This document shows, piece after piece, positions 63,571-64,000 of a DNA stretch of 64,000 nt (positions within the stretch are counted from its first letter, which is position 1; each line of letters starts with the position of its first letter). The translations under genes and the position numbers were made by a program. Source of the stretch: Slackia sp. (GTDB taxonomy: Bacteria; Actinomycetota; Coriobacteriia; Anaerosomatales; Anaerosomataceae); NCBI GenBank assembly GCA_020725885.1, contig DYEA01000007.1, forward strand, positions 124,001-188,000, read 5' to 3'. The notes under the pieces were generated by a model. The model was not told the DNA's origin. It saw only the letters and a list, made by a program, of their open reading frames with translations, and did no database searches.

Positions 63571-64000
63571 GACGCCTCGCATCCGGGTCGCCGCCGCGAT
63601 CCCTGTCGGCTCCAGTCTCATCCTCGTCCGGCAGCACAAGGGGGACGCGTCCTACTGGCTCCTCCCGGGCGGGGGAGTCTCCTGGGGCGAATCGCTCGCC
63701 GAATCGCTCGTGCGCGAGGTGCGAGAGGAGATCGGGTTGGACGTCGCGGTCGACCGACTCCTCTTCGTGAACGACAGCGTGGCTCCTGACGGCTCGAAGC
63801 ACGTCGTCAATCTCACGTTCCTCGCATACGCCGTGTCACCGGTCGATGCCGTATCGGCGCTCGACCCGGCCATAGACGCGGTCGACACCGTCCCGTTCGC
63901 ACAGCTTGAGAGAATCGACCTGCGTCCGCCGGTCGCCAAGGAGCTCATAGCGTACTTCGGAGAGGGGCGCCTCTCGTCGCCGTACCTCGGTACGCGCTGG
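63551..64000 (+). CDS. Nudix hydrolase (3'-truncated by window edge)
   Basis: The frame shows a complete Nudix box, [14 protein letters not shown] then [11 protein letters not shown], with the G-x5-E-x7-REVREEIG pattern. It starts with TTG at 63551, right behind GAGGGGGG at the end of dut, and overlaps dut by 20 bp. No ATG or GTG gives a better start. The coding sequence runs past the window end (150 residues seen). Nudix enzymes hydrolyse nucleoside diphosphate-linked compounds; the substrate cannot be told. Confidence 0.85.
   Translation, partial: MAAPASKTPRIRVAAAIPVGSSLILVRQHKGDASYWLLPGGGVSWGESLAESLVREVREEIGLDVAVDRLLFVNDSVAPDGSKHVVNLTFLAYAVSPVDAVSALDPAIDAVDTVPFAQLERIDLRPPVAKELIAYFGEGRLSSPYLGTRW

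Overview
The window is about 64 kb of very GC-rich, tightly packed bacterial chromosome. I call 67 protein genes, two of them cut by the window edges. All but one (lexA) read on the + strand. Most are core genes in long operons with 1-35 bp overlaps. I see no rRNA, tRNA, insertion sequence, prophage or CRISPR array. The only gene-free stretch over 300 bp is 46786-47119. The gene content suggests an anaerobic actinobacterium-like organism, perhaps near the Coriobacteriia. Supporting signs are a divergent lexA/LysM pair followed by nrdR (actinobacterial order), a WhiG/FliA-type sigma factor between xerC and rpsB, SpoVS, oxygen-sensitive NrdD/NrdG, and LL-diaminopimelate aminotransferase. The taxonomic placement is inference. 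Much of the remaining order resembles Bacillus subtilis: rpsB-tsf-pyrH-frr-uppS-cdsA-dxr-rseP-ispG-proS, rimP-nusA-ylxR-infB-rbfA-truB-ribF-rpsO-pnp-M16 peptidase, and ftsK-rodZ-pgsA-cinA-recA-rny-spoVS-miaB.

Region by region. 1-9605: 16S maturation and tRNA methylation (rimM, trmD), signal peptidase, L19, RNase HII, YraN, ComM and DprA (DNA uptake), TrmFO, XerC, a WhiG/FliA sigma factor, and a response regulator with a C-terminal zinc ribbon. 9606-20543: S2 and EF-Ts, UMP kinase, ribosome recycling factor, then lipid-carrier and phospholipid precursors (uppS, cdsA), the MEP pathway (dxr, ispG) around a site-2 protease with an unusual inserted domain, a small Rossmann protein, prolyl-tRNA synthetase and a TIGR04076-like protein. 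20544-30972: the rimP-nusA-ylxR-infB-rbfA-nrnA-truB-ribF operon behind a leader with an intrinsic terminator, then rpsO with a structured leader, then pnp. 30973-37780: an M16 peptidase, lysine/DAP genes (dapB, lysC, dapA), RNase J and UppP. 37781-46785: FtsK, a RodZ-like protein, YajQ, RimO, PgsA, CinA, ThpR, RecA and RecX. 46786-53742: a structured non-coding leader, RNase Y, a GHKL ATPase, SpoVS, a PHP phosphoesterase, MiaB and a MEMO/AMMECR1 fusion. 53742-58164: MiaA, DapF, DapL, HflX. 58161-64000: LexA and a divergent LysM protein with three SOS boxes between them, then NrdR, NrdD, a redoxin, NrdG, dUTPase and a Nudix hydrolase.

Three regulatory circuits can be read from the DNA. A LexA regulon has SOS boxes at recA and between lexA and the LysM gene. 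An NrdR site lies in the spacer of the promoter for nrdR-nrdD-redoxin-nrdG. RNA-based control is likely in the leaders of rimP-nusA-infB, rpsO, pnp and rny. Many promoters carry an extended -10 element (TGn before TAnnnT). The most unusual observations are the winged-helix-like insertion in the RseP-type protease, a Cys/His knuckle on the end of NusA, the response regulator with a zinc ribbon beside the sigma factor, the GHKL ATPase next to SpoVS, and the short Rossmann protein between ispG and proS.
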